Positions 20,439 through 28,838 of a stretch of 64,000 nucleotides of DNA are shown here, in pieces. Position 1 is the stretch's first letter, and the number at the start of each line of letters is the position of its first letter. The translations under genes and the position numbers were made by a program. The notes beneath the pieces are model-generated. The model saw nothing but the letters and a program-made list of their open reading frames with translations. It was not told where the DNA came from and searched no databases. Source of the stretch: UBA5704 sp036380715. GTDB lineage: Bacteria > Acidobacteriota > Thermoanaerobaculia > Multivoradales > UBA5704. Location: NCBI GenBank assembly GCA_036380715.1, contig DASVEF010000343.1:79343-143342 (forward strand), read 5' to 3'.

Positions 20439-22094
20439 ATGGCGAAGAGTGTCGTTATTGTGGGCGGAGGCTCGTCCGGTTGGATGACGGCGGCCTATCT
20501 CAGAAAAGCTCTCGACCCGTCAATCCGCGTAACAGTCCTCGAAGCGCCTCACATCCGAACCATCGGCGTCGGCGAAGCCACTTTCAGCACGATCAAGCTC
20601 TTCTTCGACTATCTCGGCCTCCCGGAGCACGAGTGGATGCCGAGCTGCAACGCCGCGTACAAACTGGCCATCCGGTTCCAGAACTGGACCAAGGAGCCCG
20701 GCCACTTCTATCACCCGTTCCAGCGCTACGACGCCGTCGACGGCTACAACATGGCCGAGTGGTGGCTGAAGCTCAAGCGGAACGAGGAGCCCTTCGACTA
20801 CGCCTGTTTCACCATCCCGGCCATCTGCGACGCCAAGCGGTCTCCCCGCTACCTCGACGGCCGGGTGTTCGACGACAGGGTCCAGTCGATGTGGGCCGGC
20901 GACGCGATCGCCGACAACAAGTTCCTGAACGATCACCAGGTCCAGTATCCATACGCCTACCACTTCGACGCCGGCCTGCTCGCCAAGTTCCTCGAAGGGT
21001 ACGCGACCCAGCGGGGCGTCGGGCTGATCCACGACGAGGTGAAGGAAGTGGTCCTCAAGGAGGACGGCAGCATTTCCCACCTCGAGACCCTCAATCATGG
21101 CCAGGTCGCCGCTGACCTGTTCGTCGACTGCACCGGGTTCCGCGGCCTGCTGATCAACCAGGCCCTCAAGGAGCCGTTCATCTCCTTCTCCGAGTCGCTG
21201 CTCTGTGACAGCGCGGTCGCCCTGCAGGTGCCGGTCGACATCCAAAAGAACGGGATCCGGCCCTACACGACCGCCACGGCCATGTCGGCCGGCTGGTCGT
21301 GGAACATCCCGCTGTACGGCCGGGTGGGGACCGGCTACGTCTACTCCTCGGCCTTCCTCTCGAAGGAGGACGCCGAGGCCGAGTTCCGCCGCCACGTGGG
21401 CCCCGCCGCCGACGGCTGCACCGCGAACCACATCCGCATGCGGATCGGCCGGACCCGCAATTCCTGGGTCAAGAACTGCGTGGCCATCGGCCTGTCGAGC
21501 GGCTTCGTCGAGCCGCTGGAGTCGACGGGCATCTTCTTCATCCAGAACGGGATCGAAGAGCTGGTCCACCACTTCCCCAAGGGCGCCGTCGACGAGGAGG
21601 CGGTGCGCAGCTACAACCGCAACACCGCCGAGTGCATCGACGGCGTGCGGGAGTTCCTGACCCTCCACTACCGCGCCTCGGACCGCGACGACAACGAGTT
21701 CTGGCGGGCGACCAAGGACACCTACATGTCGGAAGACCTGGCCGAGCGGATGGCGATCTGGAAGAAGCGGCTGCCCAACGCCCGCAACATCAACCCCAGG
21801 TACCACGGGTTCGAGTTCTACTCCTACTCGGTGATGCTGCTCGGGCTCAACCACCGGCCCGACTCCAACCTGCCGGTCCTCGACTTCCTCGACGACAAGA
21901 ACGCGCTCGCCATGTTCCGCAACATCCGCAAGAAGTCGGAGCACCTGGTGAAGACGCTGCCGTCGCAGTACGAGTACCTCAAGCACGTGCGCAAGATGAC
22001 CGGCGCCGACGAGGCGGTCTCGTACCGGCCGGCCGCGGCGCCCCGGCGGGCCGCGGTGCCCCAGCGGGCCGCGGCCGCCGCGGCGGCCGTCTAG
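20439..22094 (+). CDS. Flavin-dependent tryptophan-halogenase-family enzyme
   Basis: A 551-aa protein; the ATG at 20439 has GGAGG 8 bases upstream. It shows the FAD Rossmann motif GGGSSGW near residue 10, the catalytic-lysine segment NAAYKLAIRFQNW near residue 75, the WxWxIP motif (GWSWNIPL) near residue 285 that marks flavin-dependent halogenases, and the catalytic-Glu segment PLESTGIFF near residue 360. It should use reduced FAD, O2 and chloride or bromide to halogenate an aromatic substrate, and needs a separate flavin reductase not seen here. The last 30 residues are an Ala/Pro/Arg tail. No peptide or polyketide cluster surrounds it; the substrate is unknown. Confidence 0.88.
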   Translation: MAKSVVIVGGGSSGWMTAAYLRKALDPSIRVTVLEAPHIRTIGVGEATFSTIKLFFDYLGLPEHEWMPSCNAAYKLAIRFQNWTKEPGHFYHPFQRYDAVDGYNMAEWWLKLKRNEEPFDYACFTIPAICDAKRSPRYLDGRVFDDRVQSMWAGDAIADNKFLNDHQVQYPYAYHFDAGLLAKFLEGYATQRGVGLIHDEVKEVVLKEDGSISHLETLNHGQVAADLFVDCTGFRGLLINQALKEPFISFSESLLCDSAVALQVPVDIQKNGIRPYTTATAMSAGWSWNIPLYGRVGTGYVYSSAFLSKEDAEAEFRRHVGPAADGCTANHIRMRIGRTRNSWVKNCVAIGLSSGFVEPLESTGIFFIQNGIEELVHHFPKGAVDEEAVRSYNRNTAECIDGVREFLTLHYRASDRDDNEFWRATKDTYMSEDLAERMAIWKKRLPNARNINPRYHGFEFYSYSVMLLGLNHRPDSNLPVLDFLDDKNALAMFRNIRKKSEHLVKTLPSQYEYLKHVRKMTGADEAVSYRPAAAPRRAAVPQRAAAAAAAV

Positions 22095-22104
22095 AGCCTG
22101 TAAC

Positions 22105-22151
22105 ACCCACCCGCCGCCGATCGCCTGTAGGGTCGGAAGGCGGGTGGGTTT
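22105..22151 (+). terminator. Hairpin downstream of the halogenase
   Basis: ACCCACCCGCC (22105-22115) pairs with GGCGGGTGGGT (22139-22149), followed by a short TTT. It sits 11 bases after the halogenase stop. Confidence 0.55.
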
Positions 22152-22207
22152 CCTCCAGCGACGGATCCTCCTCCCTCCTTCCCTTCCCCAAAGCGAAGGA
22201 GGTTTCT

Positions 22208-22764
22208 ATGCAGAGATCCATTGGATGGGCTCTCCTGGCGTTCGCCGTCCTGGCGCCGCCGGCCGGAGCCTCGACGTTCATGGCGCTCTACCCGGAAGAG
22301 ATGGTCGAGCACTCCGAGGCCGTGGTGCAGGGCCGGTGATCGAAGTCGCTTCCTTCTGGAACGCGGAGCGCACGGCGATCCTCACGGAGGCGGTCCTCGA
22401 GGTCGAGGACGCCATCGTCGGCGCCGCTCCCCAGTACGTGAACCTGCGCACCTTCGGCGGACGCGTCGGCAACTACGCCATCGAGGCGCACGGCTTCCCC
22501 AGGTTCCAGCTAGGGGAGAGGCTCGTGGTCTTCCTGGAGCCGGAGCAGAACGGCGCCCACAAGGTCCTGGGCTACCTCCAGGGGCAGTTCCGCGTCGTCG
22601 AGCAGGCCGGGCAGGTCATGGCCGTCCCGGCGATCGAGCAGGGCGTCCGCTACCTGACCCCGAACGGCCGGCCGGCGCCGCGCACCGCGCCGCTGGCGCT
22701 CGACGAGCTCAAGAACCAGATCCGCGAGACGGCGGGCCGCGTCGGCCGCCCGGCGGCCCGATGA
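22208..22764 (+). pseudogene. Small exported protein, frameshifted
   Basis: An ATG at 22208 with AAGGAGG ahead opens a signal peptide and short mature start (43 codons) that stops at TGA 22337-22339. The same protein then continues in the +1 frame (VIEVASFWNAERTAILTE...) to 22764. Restoring one G in the GGGCCGG run near 22335 joins ...AVVQGR to VIEVASF seamlessly, giving about 185 aa. This is either a true one-base deletion or a sequencing error in a G/C run. The stop overlaps an ATG at 22761, and the matrixin gene follows within 21 bases, so the two probably form an operon. The family is unrecognised. Confidence 0.7.
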
Positions 22765-22784
22765 GGACGAAAGGAGACGCCGCC

Positions 22785-23744
22785 ATGAAAATCAGAACGG
22801 TCTCCACGCTCCTCGCCCTCGCGCTGCTGATCGCCGGCAGCGCCTACGCCTACGTCCCCCTGAGCCCGAGCCGCACCTGGGACTGCCCGGTCGACTACAC
22901 CGTGGACAACCGCGCCGGCGGCGTGCCGTCGATCGCCGACGGCGACGGCGGCCGCACCCGCACCATCGACGCGATCACTTCCGCCGACGCCTGGAACGGC
23001 GCCGGCTCCGCCACGATCATCGCCGCGCACGCCGGGTCGGTGGGGAGCTTCTCCCTGGGCGATGGCGTCCCGATGCTCAACTTCACCGATCCGCTCTCGG
23101 CCTGCACCCTGGGCTGCCTGGCGGCGACCTTCACCGGCTACTACGCCGAGCGCTCCGCCCGCTCCGGCTCCTACGAGATCACCGACGCGGACATCGTCAC
23201 CAACTCCTCGGGTTACAACTGGACCTCGCAGGACGAGGATCCGGGCGGCGCCGGCTGCTCCAGCGAGATCTACATCGAGGGCGTGATGGTGCACGAGATC
23301 GGACACGGGCTCGGCCTCGGACATACCGGAGTCGCCGGAGCCACGATGTACGCCTCGGTCTCCTACTGCAACAACAACCCGGCCACCACCGAGGCGGACG
23401 ACGAGAGCGGCATCGTCTCCCTCTACGGCTCGGCGCCGTGCAGCGACTGCCGCGACTACACCAACTATCTGAGCGGGACCGGGACCACCCAGTACCAGCC
23501 CTGCGGCACCTTCTACTGGGGCAATGCCGGTTTCCAGAACGGCTACCTGCGCGGCCCGGCCGGCGCCGACTTCGACCTCTACCTCTGGCGCTGGGACGGC
23601 ACGTCCTGGGTGCAGGTGGCGAGCGCGTTGAGCGTCTCCTCCAACGAAAACATCAGCTACAAAGGCGCGGCCGGCTGGTACCTCTGGGGGGTCTATTCCT
23701 ACAGCGGCAGCGGCGCGTACCACTTCTGGGAATCGCACCCGTAG
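22785..23744 (+). CDS. Secreted matrixin-like zinc metalloprotease
   Basis: A 319-aa protein; AAGGAG precedes the ATG by 8 bases. A signal peptide ends near residue 21 (SAYA). The catalytic site HEIGHGLGLGH lies near residue 169 and is a full HExxHxxGxxH zinc motif; the nearby Met in GATMYAS can serve as the Met-turn, so this is a metzincin of matrixin type. The C-terminal 100 residues (ADFDLYLWRWDGTSWVQVA) look like a pre-peptidase C-terminal (PPC) beta domain. No propeptide cysteine switch is seen. It follows the frameshifted small gene, probably in one transcript. Confidence 0.88.
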   Translation: MKIRTVSTLLALALLIAGSAYAYVPLSPSRTWDCPVDYTVDNRAGGVPSIADGDGGRTRTIDAITSADAWNGAGSATIIAAHAGSVGSFSLGDGVPMLNFTDPLSACTLGCLAATFTGYYAERSARSGSYEITDADIVTNSSGYNWTSQDEDPGGAGCSSEIYIEGVMVHEIGHGLGLGHTGVAGATMYASVSYCNNNPATTEADDESGIVSLYGSAPCSDCRDYTNYLSGTGTTQYQPCGTFYWGNAGFQNGYLRGPAGADFDLYLWRWDGTSWVQVASALSVSSNENISYKGAAGWYLWGVYSYSGSGAYHFWESHP

Positions 23745-23763
23745 AGCCTCACGGTTGATCACA

Positions 23764-23792
23764 CCCCTCTCCCCGGCGCCCGGGGAGAGGGG
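23764..23792. repeat. Short palindrome of the REP-like family
   Basis: CCCCTCTCCCCG (23764-23775) and CGGGGAGAGGGG (23781-23792) form a 12-bp perfect stem with a 5-base loop, 20 bases past the protease stop. It probably ends that transcript. Confidence 0.65.
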
Positions 23793-23865
23793 CCCCGTCC
23801 CGCTCAGAGTCTCTCTCGCACCTCTTTTATTTAGAAGTGTCTTGCCAACCCTCAAGGAGGAGACC

Positions 23866-24369
23866 ATGAACAGAGTCATCGTCCGTCTCGCCGTTCTCGC
23901 CCTTTTCCTCGCCGCCCTGCCGATGGCTGCCCAGTCAGGAGCCTGGACCGCCGTGGGTTCCAGCGGAGACATCGACGAGGCATCCCTCGGGCTCTTCGCG
24001 GTCAACGGCCCCGCCCTGCAGCACGCGGGGGCTGCCACGGGAACCATCGTCGCGCGCTACAACGTCACCAACACCTTCGGTGGCGGCTTCACGGACGCGC
24101 CGCCCTGGACTGTCCTGGAGATGACCTACTTCGACAACTCGGTGCAGAGCAACATCGGCGCCGTCCTGCTGCAGGTGGATCGCTGCACCGGCGCCGTAAC
24201 CCCCCTCTGCAGCCTCGGCAGCTTCGATGCCGCCGCGAACACGTGCACGTTCTGCGGCTTTCCCGCAGGGTCGATCAACTTCGCCACCAGCATGTATTTC
24301 GTCGAGATCCGGTTGTTCCGCAGCGTGGCCGCCGTGACCCCGCAGGTGATCGGCTTCCGGATCTTCTGA
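23866..24369 (+). CDS. Small exported protein of unknown function
   Basis: A 167-aa protein; AAGGAGGAG lies 6 bases before the ATG. A signal peptide with cleavage near residue 22 (MAAQ) leads into a beta-rich region with four Cys residues (CTGA, LCSL, CTFC), probably disulfide bonded after export. No family is recognised. A hairpin follows 28 bases after the stop. Confidence 0.7.
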   Translation: MNRVIVRLAVLALFLAALPMAAQSGAWTAVGSSGDIDEASLGLFAVNGPALQHAGAATGTIVARYNVTNTFGGGFTDAPPWTVLEMTYFDNSVQSNIGAVLLQVDRCTGAVTPLCSLGSFDAAANTCTFCGFPAGSINFATSMYFVEIRLFRSVAAVTPQVIGFRIF

Positions 24370-24396
24370 GCGCCTGCCAGGCCGGTTCTGTGAGAG

Positions 24397-24420
24397 CCGG
24401 GGGAGCGTGAGCTCCCCCGG
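24397..24420 (+). terminator. Strong GC hairpin between convergent genes
   Basis: CCGGGGGAGC (24397-24406) and GCTCCCCCGG (24411-24420) form a perfect 10-bp stem with a GTGA loop. There is no T tract, but it lies between convergent genes and likely ends both. Confidence 0.6.
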
Positions 24421-24440
24421 TCGCTCGATCGGCCCGCCGC

Positions 24441-24950
24441 TCACCGGCTGTTGCCGCGCTCGCCAGGGCCGCCGTCTGCAGCCACGGAGAGGACGCTGGC
24501 TCCGGCCGCCAGTTGCCGAGGGCTCGCGGAGAAGACCGCGTTGGGAGTTCCGGCGGCCGCCCAGACGACGTCGTAGCTCAAGAGCGCCGCATCGATGATG
24601 GTCTCGAGAGGCGTTTCGTGACCGAGCGGCGGCACACCTCCGATGGCGAAACCGGTGGCAGCCCGGACAAATTCGGGCGTCGCTCTCTCCACCGCGCTCC
24701 CAATGTGGCTCGCCAACAGCTTGGTGTCGACGCGATCGACGCCCCTCAGCACAACGACGACCGGTCGTCCCGTGTCTACCTTTCGAAACACGACCGACTT
24801 CGCAATCTGCTCCACGGCGCAGCCGATCGCGAGCGCGGCTTCGCCCGCGCTCCTGGTGGTCTGCGGCAGCTCGAGGACCGCCGATTCAATGCCGGCTGCT
24901 TCGAGAGCCCGCTGCACGCGCAACGCCGATCTGGACAGGTCCTCGCTCAT
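24441..24950 (-). CDS. YbaK/EbsC-type aminoacyl-tRNA deacylase
   Basis: A 169-aa single-domain protein of the prolyl-tRNA editing superfamily. Signatures are the Lys-containing segment AKSVVFRK, then VLRGVDRVDTKLLA and GFAIGGVPPLGH. Members of this family remove mischarged amino acids (often Cys or Ala from tRNA-Pro) in the cytoplasm. It begins 12 bases after the stop of the esterase gene on the same strand, so the two are probably cotranscribed, although no functional link is evident. Confidence 0.88.
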   Translation of the reverse strand: MSEDLSRSALRVQRALEAAGIESAVLELPQTTRSAGEAALAIGCAVEQIAKSVVFRKVDTGRPVVVVLRGVDRVDTKLLASHIGSAVERATPEFVRAATGFAIGGVPPLGHETPLETIIDAALLSYDVVWAAAGTPNAVFSASPRQLAAGASVLSVAADGGPGERGNSR

Positions 24951-24962
24951 CTCGGCTGGTGG

Positions 24963-25715
24963 CTACTGGAACTTGTATTGAATGTAGTTTGGCGGGCTCG
25001 TGAGCTTCTGGTCTTTCAGGAAGTCCCAAGCCTTCTCGTTGAACTGTTTGGCGCGATCATAATAGGAGTGGTCGTGCCGCTTCACCACTTCGAGATCGAC
25101 GGTGAAGCCGCGCGATTTGAGCGCTTCCGTGGTCGCATTCACAGATTGAAGAGGAAAGAACGCATCCTGGTCGCCGACGATAATCTTGAAAGGAATCTTC
25201 CGCTTTGCCTGTTCGATGACCGCGAGCTCGTCCGGCTGCCGGAATGAGCCGGCGTGGACGGCCACGGCGGCAAAGTACTCGGACTCCATCAGGGCCAGCT
25301 TCATTCCGAACACCGCGCCGGCGGAGTGGCCGAAGAGGTACACCCTGGTTTCATCCACCGGGTGCCGCGCCCGAACGGCATCCACGACCACCTTGACGGT
25401 ATCCGGACCGTCTTCAGGGATCGCCCAATACTCGGTGTCCGTTGAATCCAGGCCCGCGACGATGAAGCCATTGCTGTCGGCCAGCCGGGTCCATTTCTCG
25501 ACGAGCGAGCGGCCGTTGCGGCCCGAGCCATGGAAGGTCAGGAGCAACGGTACCGTCTTTGCCTCCGGCGATTTCTCGGGAACATAGATGTAGTACGTTC
25601 GAGGAGTGCCGGCGCTGTTCACAGTCTCCTTCGTGATGCGCTGTCCACCGAAAACCGGGGCGGCGAGAACGAAGCTGGTGATCACGACCCAGATGGTTTT
25701 CCTCATCGTTTCCAT
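24963..25715 (-). CDS. Secreted alpha/beta-hydrolase esterase
   Basis: A 250-aa protein. The start METMRKTIW at 25713-25715 has AGGAG 7 bases upstream. A signal peptide ends near residue 24. YYIYVPEK and LLLTFHGSGRNG are typical of LpqC/PHB-depolymerase-like esterases, with the nucleophile motif GHSAG near residue 135, Asp in GDQDAFFP and His in RHDHSYYD, which completes the triad. The substrate is unknown; aromatic esters or short polyesters are plausible. It is followed closely by the deacylase gene. Confidence 0.83.
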   Translation of the reverse strand: METMRKTIWVVITSFVLAAPVFGGQRITKETVNSAGTPRTYYIYVPEKSPEAKTVPLLLTFHGSGRNGRSLVEKWTRLADSNGFIVAGLDSTDTEYWAIPEDGPDTVKVVVDAVRARHPVDETRVYLFGHSAGAVFGMKLALMESEYFAAVAVHAGSFRQPDELAVIEQAKRKIPFKIIVGDQDAFFPLQSVNATTEALKSRGFTVDLEVVKRHDHSYYDRAKQFNEKAWDFLKDQKLTSPPNYIQYKFQ

Positions 25716-25890
25716 CCTTGTGCTCCTGTTTGGCTGCATGGCTACACCCTCCTGGCTCCGCCGCGATATCGCCTGCCGTTCCGTCGAACCCGCGGTGGGC
25801 TTCGGAAAATTTTATGCTAGGCTGTCGGTGGTTTCCAAGCTCATTCAACCGCCGGTGTGTTCCGGCAGAGTTTGCCAGGGAGGGATCCCC

Positions 25891-27030
25891 ATGCGTCTTC
25901 GCGCTCTCTTTCTCTTTGGCTGTATCGCCTTCGGCGCCGCTTCGGGCTGCCGTCCGCCGCACTCCGTAACCACGCCGGCCACCCCCCCGGAACCCGATTC
26001 CGCCAAGCGGCAGGAGATGAGCGCGCTGGCGTTCATCGCCTACCTCGGGGAGTCTCTCCAGGGCTCGGACGACGAGGTCGAGCGGCAGCTTTTCCCGTGC
26101 CTGACCCGCGAGCTCGCCAAGCAGCCGCTGACCCGCGACAAGTGGACCCTCGCCTGGGGGCCGGCGGTCTATAAGTTCGCTCTCGCCGATCTCGACGACA
26201 ACATGATGTACGTGGTTCGCGACGCTGCGAACCCAGCCCATCTCGCCATCGCGGTGCGCGGCACCAACGCCAAGGCGATCCTCGACTGGCTGATCGAGGA
26301 CTTCGAGGTCCACAAGCAGGCCGCCTGGCCGTACGGCAACCCGCCGAGACGGGCGAAGATCGCCAAGGGGACCTCCGACGGCCTCCGCATCCTCCAGACC
26401 ATGGTAGCGGCGAGCGGGCCCGCGCCGAACCAGACCCTGAGCGATTTCCTCGCCGGAGAAACGGAGCGTCTTGGCGCGCTCCAGATCGACGTCACCGGCC
26501 ACAGCCTGGGCGGCGCGCTGTCGCCGACGCTCACCCTCTGGCTGGCCGACACCCGGTCGAGCTGGGACCCTTCCGGCTCGGCGCAGCTCGCGGTCTATCC
26601 CCTGGCCGGTCCGACTGCCGGCAACGTCGCTTTCGCCGCCTACTCCGACTCCCGGATCGGCGTCGCCGCCGACCGGCTGCACAATCCTTTCGACGTCGTG
26701 CCGCTGGCCTGGAACGTCGAAACCATGGGGACGATCGCCGATCTCTATGAGCCGCTGACCCGCGCGGACGAGGTCCTGCGCTCGCTGATCGACGGCGCGC
26801 GGGATCTCGTCAAGCACAAGGGCTATTCCCAGATCATGCCGGACGCGCCGCCGCTCCCGGGCGCTCTCAACGACGCGGACGCGAGCTTCCTGGAACAGGT
26901 CGGATGGCAGCACACCTGCGGCTATCACTGCGCGCTGGGGCTCGTCGGGTCGACCTTCCTGCCGGTGACGCTGGACTGCAACACCGATCCGCCGTCCCCT
27001 TGCCCGGTCTGTCCCTCGGCGTCGCAGTAA
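25891..27030 (+). CDS. Lipase class 3-like lipoprotein
   Basis: A 379-aa protein; the ATG at 25891 has GGAGGGA 5 bases before it. The N-terminus has a hydrophobic stretch then AASGC, a plausible lipobox, so it may be lipid-anchored. LAIAVRGT, followed near residue 205 by the nucleophile elbow GHSLGG, and then VYPLAGPTAGN with HNPFDVVPL fit class 3 lipases. The C-terminus is Cys-rich (CGYHCALG, CNTDPPSPCPVC). Expected role: ester hydrolysis at the cell envelope. Substrate unknown. Confidence 0.8.
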   Translation: MRLRALFLFGCIAFGAASGCRPPHSVTTPATPPEPDSAKRQEMSALAFIAYLGESLQGSDDEVERQLFPCLTRELAKQPLTRDKWTLAWGPAVYKFALADLDDNMMYVVRDAANPAHLAIAVRGTNAKAILDWLIEDFEVHKQAAWPYGNPPRRAKIAKGTSDGLRILQTMVAASGPAPNQTLSDFLAGETERLGALQIDVTGHSLGGALSPTLTLWLADTRSSWDPSGSAQLAVYPLAGPTAGNVAFAAYSDSRIGVAADRLHNPFDVVPLAWNVETMGTIADLYEPLTRADEVLRSLIDGARDLVKHKGYSQIMPDAPPLPGALNDADASFLEQVGWQHTCGYHCALGLVGSTFLPVTLDCNTDPPSPCPVCPSASQ

Positions 27031-27066
27031 GACGGCTACACCGCCGCGCGGTGTCCCGTGCAATGA

Positions 27067-27570
27067 TCAGGGCTTGGGCGGTTGCCCGCCCTGACGCTGA
27101 ATCGGTGTGTTGTGAAACGCGTCGACCAGCCACGCATTACCGTGCTTCGATACCGTCCACGTCTGGATGGCTTCAGGCACCGGCGAGGCCTCTGATTCTC
27201 CGGGCTTGAGAATCTTGCTGGCCGTGTGCATCAGGGCGACGTCGGGCCGCAGGAACCGCACGCTCTTGACCTCGGCCCACAGCCGTGTGCCCTTGTAGAA
27301 GGTGTCGAAGATCTGCTGGTGATTGGACGCGTTCTGCTGGCGCCCTTTGATGTGCATCCCGTTGACGACGACGTAATCGGAATCTTCGGCGAACTGGGCA
27401 GCGAAGCCTTCACCGCTGCCCCTGTTCCAGGCCTCGACACATTTCTGGACGAGGGCGCGGACGGCAGATTCGTCGGCCGCGTTCGGAGCGTTCTGGCTTG
27501 CATTTCCCTGGCCGAAGGCGAAGCTTGTTGAAGCAGCCAGCAATGCCATGATGATCAAGGATCTTCTCAA
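27067..27570 (-). CDS. Exported SnoaL-like / SgcJ-EcaC family protein
   Basis: A 167-aa protein read from a TTG at 27568-27570 that has AGGAG about 10 bases upstream. Residues 1-20 are a signal peptide. The rest is an NTF2-like fold (VRALVQKCVEAWNRGSGEGF ... DYVVVNGMHIKG), as in DUF4440/SgcJ proteins, which often bind small molecules and sometimes act as isomerases or hydrolases. No catalytic assignment is possible. Confidence 0.75.
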   Translation of the reverse strand: MRRSLIIMALLAASTSFAFGQGNASQNAPNAADESAVRALVQKCVEAWNRGSGEGFAAQFAEDSDYVVVNGMHIKGRQQNASNHQQIFDTFYKGTRLWAEVKSVRFLRPDVALMHTASKILKPGESEASPVPEAIQTWTVSKHGNAWLVDAFHNTPIQRQGGQPPKP

Positions 27571-27716
27571 TGGGGTTATCTCCTATGGAATTGGTCGCCT
27601 GGACTTCTTTACGGCAAGACCGCGTCGTTACCACGACGCAAAGATCTCAACCGCGCGTGCGACACGAACCGGCCGCGAAAAGTAAGGATCGACGTTGATG
27701 TCCATGTGACAAGCTC

Positions 27717-28220
27717 TTAGGAACGACCTGCAGCGAGCGCTTCAGAGGGTTTCGGGAGCGCCGCTCGGCAGGAGCTACAGAGAAGCTGAGGTGCGCCCCT
27801 TCTGTAGTCCGCGAACCAGAACGGTGCGTCGCACTCGGGGCAGCGGCCATCGGGCTTGGCGGGATCTCTGGGGAGGGTCGATAAGCTTGCGGGATCGTGC
27901 GCACCGGACTGCAGAAGAATCCGATGAACCTCTTCGTGGGTGAGAAGAGGAGAAGTATTCACTGCCGTATCAAGAGTCGCCTTGAGAATCTGACCCTGGG
28001 CAGAGACCAAAACCCCTAAAGCGTAGAAGGGAAGCGCGATTAGCCCCCCGAGCGCGATGGCGCCGAGGCCAAGTGCTGCTCCGATCTTGCTTGCGAGGAC
28101 GAAGCCGCCGATCGCGACCACCGCGGCAGCGGCAAAGCCAACGACCTTGATGACCTGGCCAGCCCCGTCGACGGTGCGGGCGACGCGATACGCGTCGTCG
28201 TATCGATTCATGAGACTCAT
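27717..28220 (-). CDS. Membrane protein with C-terminal zinc ribbon
   Basis: A 167-aa protein with GGGAGAG about 7 bases before the ATG. Two adjacent TM helices (residues about 23-75) are followed by a soluble part that ends in CPEC...CSSC, a four-cysteine zinc ribbon. The family is not recognised. It is read toward the SnoaL-like gene. Confidence 0.65.
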   Translation of the reverse strand: MSLMNRYDDAYRVARTVDGAGQVIKVVGFAAAAVVAIGGFVLASKIGAALGLGAIALGGLIALPFYALGVLVSAQGQILKATLDTAVNTSPLLTHEEVHRILLQSGAHDPASLSTLPRDPAKPDGRCPECDAPFWFADYRRGAPQLLCSSCRAALPKPSEALAAGRS

Positions 28221-28442
28221 CGAGGTTCTCTCCCTTTTGCGTATCGCCCGGCGGGATGCTCCTCACCGGCGGACGGCGAAGCCGGCAGCCCGGTGGAGGG
28301 CTGGGTTCGCCGCGGCCTTTCCGTTGCCTGGGGGAATACTACAACAGAAGCCAGGAAGATGGGGAGAGGAGCCTCCCTGATGCCTCTTCATTCCTTGGAC
28401 CAAGGCCGTACGGGTTCTCCAAAGGCTCCCATTTCCAGGGGA

Positions 28443-28838
28443 TCATTCCCTCTTCTTGAGGACCTGCCAAAGCAGGATCCCTTGCAACACCGCCAAGGGG
28501 ATGTCGGCGAATCCGAAGATCAGGAACGAACGCGTCCTACCCTCCACAAAGACCAGATAGAACCAATAAAGACCGATCGTCATGCGGACCAGCACCGCGA
28601 ACTTCGCGTTCAGGCTGTAGCGCAGAGGGTCCCTGCCGCCCGCGAGGTACAAAATCGAGATGTAGAACAGGAGGAGGCCGGCCTGTCGCATCCAGACCAC
28701 CGAGCCCCCGCCGCCGGGCAAGCCGAGCAAATCGATCATCCACTGCGGCGTGAAGATGAACGGCAACGCCATTCCCAGGATATTGAGCAGGACACCGATG
28801 AAGATGAGGCGGTTGAACCACTTGGCATGCTTATTCAT
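28443..28838 (-). CDS. Four-helix membrane protein coupled to the LanM-like gene
   Basis: A 131-aa protein with four predicted TM helices and no recognised motif. Its ATG overlaps the last codons of the LanM-like gene (28831-28838) and has a GGGGGG site inside that gene, so translation is likely coupled. That spacing suggests an operon of precursor peptide, synthetase and membrane protein, with a role in export or self-protection possible but unproved. However, the overlap falls beside the 29-bp repeat at 28866-28894, so the junction may be a secondary fusion and not an ancestral operon. Confidence 0.6.
   Translation of the reverse strand: MNKHAKWFNRLIFIGVLLNILGMALPFIFTPQWMIDLLGLPGGGGSVVWMRQAGLLLFYISILYLAGGRDPLRYSLNAKFAVLVRMTIGLYWFYLVFVEGRTRSFLIFGFADIPLAVLQGILLWQVLKKRE

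Noticed and set aside
28274..28310. GGCGAA...TTCGCC inverted repeat similar to 62058-62099
   Set aside because: Similarity is limited to the arms and short; not enough to name a repeat family.
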